A stretch of 11,953 nt of DNA from an uncultured Oxalobacteraceae bacterium (GTDB lineage Bacteria > Pseudomonadota > Gammaproteobacteria > Burkholderiales > Burkholderiaceae). Of the stretch, positions 8,664 through 11,953 are shown in pieces. The notes beneath the pieces were generated by a model. It made no database searches, was not told where the DNA came from, and saw only the letters and a program-made list of their open reading frames with translations. The position numbers and the translations under genes were made by a program. The stretch's first letter is position 1, and every line of letters begins with the position of its first letter. Where the stretch lies: the NCBI GenBank assembly GCA_946479255.1, contig CAMLFK010000147.1:1-11953 (forward strand). Reading direction: 5' to 3'.

Positions 8664-8690
8664 GCTGTGATACGCGATGCGTATCACAGC
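8664..8690. repeat. Perfect 12-bp stem-loop between purL and ilvD
   Basis: GCTGTGATACGC (8664-8675) and GCGTATCACAGC (8679-8690) are exact reverse complements with a three-base loop. It lies 14 bases after the purL stop on the minus strand. What follows on that strand (CACCTCAACAATATATTG) has no U-tract, so a classical intrinsic terminator is unlikely. An mRNA 3'-end structure for purL, an operator for ilvD or a dispersed palindrome are all possible. Confidence 0.6.
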
Positions 8691-8704
8691 TTGGCGCGGC
8701 TTTA

Positions 8705-11700
8705 TTAGCCGACGAACTTGCGCGCGTTGCGGAACATGCGCATCCAAGGCGAATCCTCGCCCCAGCCTTCAGGGTGCCAGGACTGCTGCACCGTGCGGAA
8801 CACGCGTTCGGCGTGCGGCATCAGTACCGTGAAGCGGCCGTCAAGGGTGGTCACCGAGGTCAGGCCGGCGGGCGAGCCGTTCGGGTTGAACGGATAGACT
8901 TCGGTGGCGGCGCCGCGGTTGTCGACGAAACGCATGGCCTTGACGGCTTCGTTGATGTCGCCGGTCAGCGAGAAGTCGGCGAAGCCTTCGCCGTGGGCGA
9001 TGGCGATCGGCGCCTGCGTGCCTGCCATGCCGGCGAAGAAGATCGACGGCGAGTCCAGCACTTCAACCATGGCAAAGCGGGCTTCGAACTGCTCCGACTT
9101 GTTGCGGGTGAACTTAGGCCAGGCATGCGCGCCCGGAATGATCGATTTCAGGTTACTCATCATCTGGCAGCCGTTGCACACGCCCAGGCCAAAGGTATCG
9201 GTCCGGTTGAAGAAACGCGCGAACTGTTCCGCCAATTGGGCGTTGAACAGGATGGTCTTGGCCCAGCCTTCGCCGGCGCCCAGCACGTCGCCGTACGAGA
9301 AGCCGCCCACGGCGATCATGCCCTGGAAGTCGTCCAGCTTGACGCGGCCGGCGATCAGGTCGCTCATATGCACGTCGATCGCCGCGAAGCCTGCCTGGTG
9401 CATGACCCATGCGGTTTCGATATGCGAGTTGACGCCCTGCTCGCGCAGGATCGCCACGCGCGGACGTACACCGGCCGCCAGGAATGGCGCGGCGACGTTT
9501 TCGCTAGCGTCGAAGGTCAGCTTCGGCGTGATGCCGGGATCGGCCTCGTCCAGCAGGCGGTCGAATTCGGAATCGGCGCAGGCCGGGTTGTCGCGCAGGC
9601 GCGCGATGCGCCAGCTGGTCTCGCTCCACAGACGGTGCAGCGCGCTGCGCTGTTCGCTGTAAATGACCTTGGCGTCACGGGTGAATTCGATCACGCCACG
9701 GTCGTTCGGTTTGCCGATGATGTGGCTGCAGGCGCCCAGGTTCACTTCACGCAGCGCGTTCATGACCTCGGTCTTCTCGCTTGCGCGTACCTGGATCACC
9801 GCGCCCAGCTCTTCGTTGAACAGTGCGCGCAGGGTCAGCTCGTTGCGGCGCTCGGCCACCTGGCCGGTCCAGTTCTTGGCGTCGCCCCAGTCGGCGGCAT
9901 TCTCGCCTTCCATGGCCAGAATGTCGAGGTTGACCGACAGGCCGCTGCGGCCGGCGAAAGCCATCTCGGCCAGCGTCGCGTACAGGCCGCCGTCGGAACG
10001 GTCGTGGTAAGCCAGCAGCTTGCCGTCGCTGTTGAGGCGCTGGATGGTGTTGAAGAAGTTCTTCAGGTCTTCCGCGCTGTCGACGTCCGGCACCTCATTG
10101 CCCAGCTGCTGGGTCACTTGCGCCAGCGCCGAGGCCCCCAGGCGGTTCTTGCCGCGGCCGAGGTCGATCAGGATCAGGGCGGTGTCGCCGGCATCCATGC
10201 GGATTTGCGGGGTCAGCGAACGGCGCACATCAAGCACCGGAGCGAACGAGGACACGATCAGCGACACCGGCGAAATCACCGCCTTGGCTTCGTCTTCATC
10301 GCGCCAGGTGGTGCGCATCGACAGCGAGTCTTTACCGACCGGGATGCTGATGCCAAGTGCCGGGCACAGGTCCATGCCGACCGCCTTGACGGTGTCGAAC
10401 AGCGCGGCGTCCTGGCCAGGCTGGCCGCAGGCCGCCATCCAGTTGGCCGACAGCTTGATGTCCGAAATATCGGCGATCGGTGCGGCGGCGATGTTGGTTA
10501 CCGCTTCGCCCACGGCCATGCGGCCCGACGCCGCGGCGTCGATCACTGCCAGCGGGGTACGCTCGCCCATGGCCATCGCTTCGCCCAGGTAGCCTTCATA
10601 GCTCATGGCGGTGACGGCGCAGTCGGCCACCGGCACCTGCCATGGGCCGACCATCTGGTCGCGCACGGTGGTGCCGCCCACGCTGCGGTCGCCAATGGTG
10701 ATCAGGAAGGATTTGTCGGCCACGGTCGGCAGCAGCAGTACGCGCTTGGCGACATCGGCCAGTTCCAGGCCGGTCAGGTCCACCGGCTGCAACTGGCGCT
10801 CGACGTGCTCGACGTCGCGCAGCATCTTAGGCGGTTTGCCGAGCAGGACGTCCATCGGCATGTCGACCGGCGAGTTACCCAGTTCAGGGTCGATCAGTTT
10901 CAGCTGACGCTCTTCGGTGGCCACGCCCACGGCCGCATACAGGCAGCGCTCGCGCTCGCACATGGCGGCGAACAGCGGCAGGTCTTGCGGCGCAATTGCC
11001 AGCACATAGCGTTCCTGCGATTCGTTCGACCAGATTTCTTTCGGCGCCATGCCGGATTCTTCCAACGGCACTTTGCGCAGATCGAAGATCGCGCCGCGCT
11101 TGGCGTCGTTGGTGATCTCGGGGAAAGCGTTCGACAGACCGCCCGCGCCCACGTCGTGGATCGAGATGATCGGATTGTCCGCGCCCATCTGCCAGCAGGC
11201 GTTGATTACTTCCTGGGCACGGCGTTCCATCTCCGGATTGCCGCGCTGGACCGAGTCGAAGTCCAGGTCGGCGGTGTTGGTGCCGGTCGCCATCGACGAA
11301 GCGGCCGAGCCACCCATGCCGATGCGCATGCCCGGACCACCCAGCTGGATCAGCAGGCTGCCGACCGGGATGTCGTTCTTGTGGGTGTGCTGGTCGGCGA
11401 TGTTGCCGATGCCGCCGGCGATCATGATCGGCTTGTGATAGCCGAACACGCCGCCCGCCGCGCTGGCGTTCTGCTCGTAGGTGCGGAAGTAGCCGCCCAG
11501 GACCGGACGGCCGAACTCGTTGCTGAACGCGGCGCCGCCGAGCGGGCCTTCGATCATGATCTGCAGCGGCGAAGCGATGCGCTCCGGCTTGCCGTACACC
11601 CCAAGCTCGGCGCGCTGTCCGAACGGCGCGCTCACGTCGGCGGCGTTTTCCCATGGACGCACGGCGTCCGGGATCATCAGGTTCGATACCGTAAAGCCGG

Positions 11701-11953
11701 TCAGGCCGGCCTTCGGCTTGGCGCCGCGGCCGGTCGCGCCTTCATCGCGGATCTCGCCGCCGGCGCCGGTGGAGGCGCCCGGGAATGGCGAAATCGCGGT
11801 CGGGTGATTGTGCGTCTCGACCTTCATCAGTGTGTGGATCAGTTCCGTCGACGGCGCGTATTCATGGCTGTCGCCGCGCGGGTAGAAGCGCGTCACGGTC
11901 GCGCCTTCCATGATCGACGAGTTGTCGCTGTAGGCGACGATGGTGCCCTTCGG
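8705..11953 (-). CDS. purL: Phosphoribosylformylglycinamidine synthase (FGAM synthetase), 5' end beyond the window
   Basis: PurL converts FGAR, glutamine and ATP to FGAM in the fourth step of purine synthesis. This is the large single-chain proteobacterial form: 1082 residues are present, and comparison with E. coli PurL (about 1295) suggests roughly 250 N-terminal residues lie past the right edge. The frame is open to base 11953 ([17 protein letters not shown]), so the ATG at 11911 is internal. The synthetase part shows [58 protein letters not shown] and AYHDRSDGG. The C-terminal glutaminase domain has nucleophile Cys926 in GVCNGCQMM, with His1047 and Glu1049 in PHAERVFRT completing the triad (fragment numbering). 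No frameshift or missing catalytic residue was seen. It precedes ilvD on the same strand; any co-transcription would be through a stem-loop. Confidence 0.98.
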   Translation of the reverse strand, partial: PKGTIVAYSDNSSIMEGATVTRFYPRGDSHEYAPSTELIHTLMKVETHNHPTAISPFPGASTGAGGEIRDEGATGRGAKPKAGLTGFTVSNLMIPDAVRPWENAADVSAPFGQRAELGVYGKPERIASPLQIMIEGPLGGAAFSNEFGRPVLGGYFRTYEQNASAAGGVFGYHKPIMIAGGIGNIADQHTHKNDIPVGSLLIQLGGPGMRIGMGGSAASSMATGTNTADLDFDSVQRGNPEMERRAQEVINACWQMGADNPIISIHDVGAGGLSNAFPEITNDAKRGAIFDLRKVPLEESGMAPKEIWSNESQERYVLAIAPQDLPLFAAMCERERCLYAAVGVATEERQLKLIDPELGNSPVDMPMDVLLGKPPKMLRDVEHVERQLQPVDLTGLELADVAKRVLLLPTVADKSFLITIGDRSVGGTTVRDQMVGPWQVPVADCAVTAMSYEGYLGEAMAMGERTPLAVIDAAASGRMAVGEAVTNIAAAPIADISDIKLSANWMAACGQPGQDAALFDTVKAVGMDLCPALGISIPVGKDSLSMRTTWRDEDEAKAVISPVSLIVSSFAPVLDVRRSLTPQIRMDAGDTALILIDLGRGKNRLGASALAQVTQQLGNEVPDVDSAEDLKNFFNTIQRLNSDGKLLAYHDRSDGGLYATLAEMAFAGRSGLSVNLDILAMEGENAADWGDAKNWTGQVAERRNELTLRALFNEELGAVIQVRASEKTEVMNALREVNLGACSHIIGKPNDRGVIEFTRDAKVIYSEQRSALHRLWSETSWRIARLRDNPACADSEFDRLLDEADPGITPKLTFDASENVAAPFLAAGVRPRVAILREQGVNSHIETAWVMHQAGFAAIDVHMSDLIAGRVKLDDFQGMIAVGGFSYGDVLGAGEGWAKTILFNAQLAEQFARFFNRTDTFGLGVCNGCQMMSNLKSIIPGAHAWPKFTRNKSEQFEARFAMVEVLDSPSIFFAGMAGTQAPIAIAHGEGFADFSLTGDINEAVKAMRFVDNRGAATEVYPFNPNGSPAGLTSVTTLDGRFTVLMPHAERVFRTVQQSWHPEGWGEDSPWMRMFRNARKFVG

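Noticed and set aside
8667..8687. CRP/FNR site suggested by TGTGA and TCACA in the purL-ilvD dyad
   Set aside because: The half-sites are separated by about 13 bases instead of the six of the CRP consensus, so this does not fit.

Overview
The window reads as a typical housekeeping stretch of a GC-rich betaproteobacterial chromosome. The closest fit is the Burkholderiales family Oxalobacteraceae (Massilia, Janthinobacterium, Duganella, Herbaspirillum and relatives). This is inferred from protein style and gene order, not from a database search. Nine substantial genes are present, plus the first 12 codons of a tenth. No rRNA, tRNA, CRISPR array, insertion sequence, phage gene or attachment site was seen. 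No gap without a gene exceeds about 250 bases.

Layout, left to right. (1) Bases 1-1770, minus strand: a fatty-acid activation pair. An AlkK-like acyl-CoA ligase (124-1770) precedes the first codons of a further minus-strand gene (1-37), possibly a beta-oxidation enzyme. (2) Bases 1771-2021: a divergent intergenic region with two perfect odd-length palindromes (1838-1856 and 1872-1888), which look like operator sites. (3) Bases 2022-6622, plus strand: selO (protein AMPylase), msrB (methionine-R-sulfoxide reductase), yciB (inner-membrane septation/envelope protein), a bolA-family gene overlapping yciB by 4 bases, then two tandemly duplicated periplasmic parvulin-type peptidyl-prolyl isomerases. 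(4) Bases 6640-6710: a strong bidirectional intrinsic terminator beside a second perfect stem-loop, separating convergent transcription units. (5) Bases 6719-11953, minus strand: purL (5' end beyond the window) followed by ilvD, with another perfect stem-loop between them.

Functionally, the plus-strand cluster combines redox and protein-repair functions (SelO, MsrB, the Fe-S/glutaredoxin-linked BolA family) with envelope functions (YciB, two exported PPIases). The minus-strand genes on the right serve purine and branched-chain amino acid synthesis.

I did not find a previously undescribed system. The points most worth a second look are these. The selO reading frame keeps its conserved N-terminal segment upstream of the first standard start codon, which suggests an ATT (or CTG) start. 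The paired palindromes lie between the acyl-CoA ligase gene and selO. The PPIase duplication is about 63% identical and gap-free. Stem-loops without U-tracts lie just after the stop codons of purL and ilvD.
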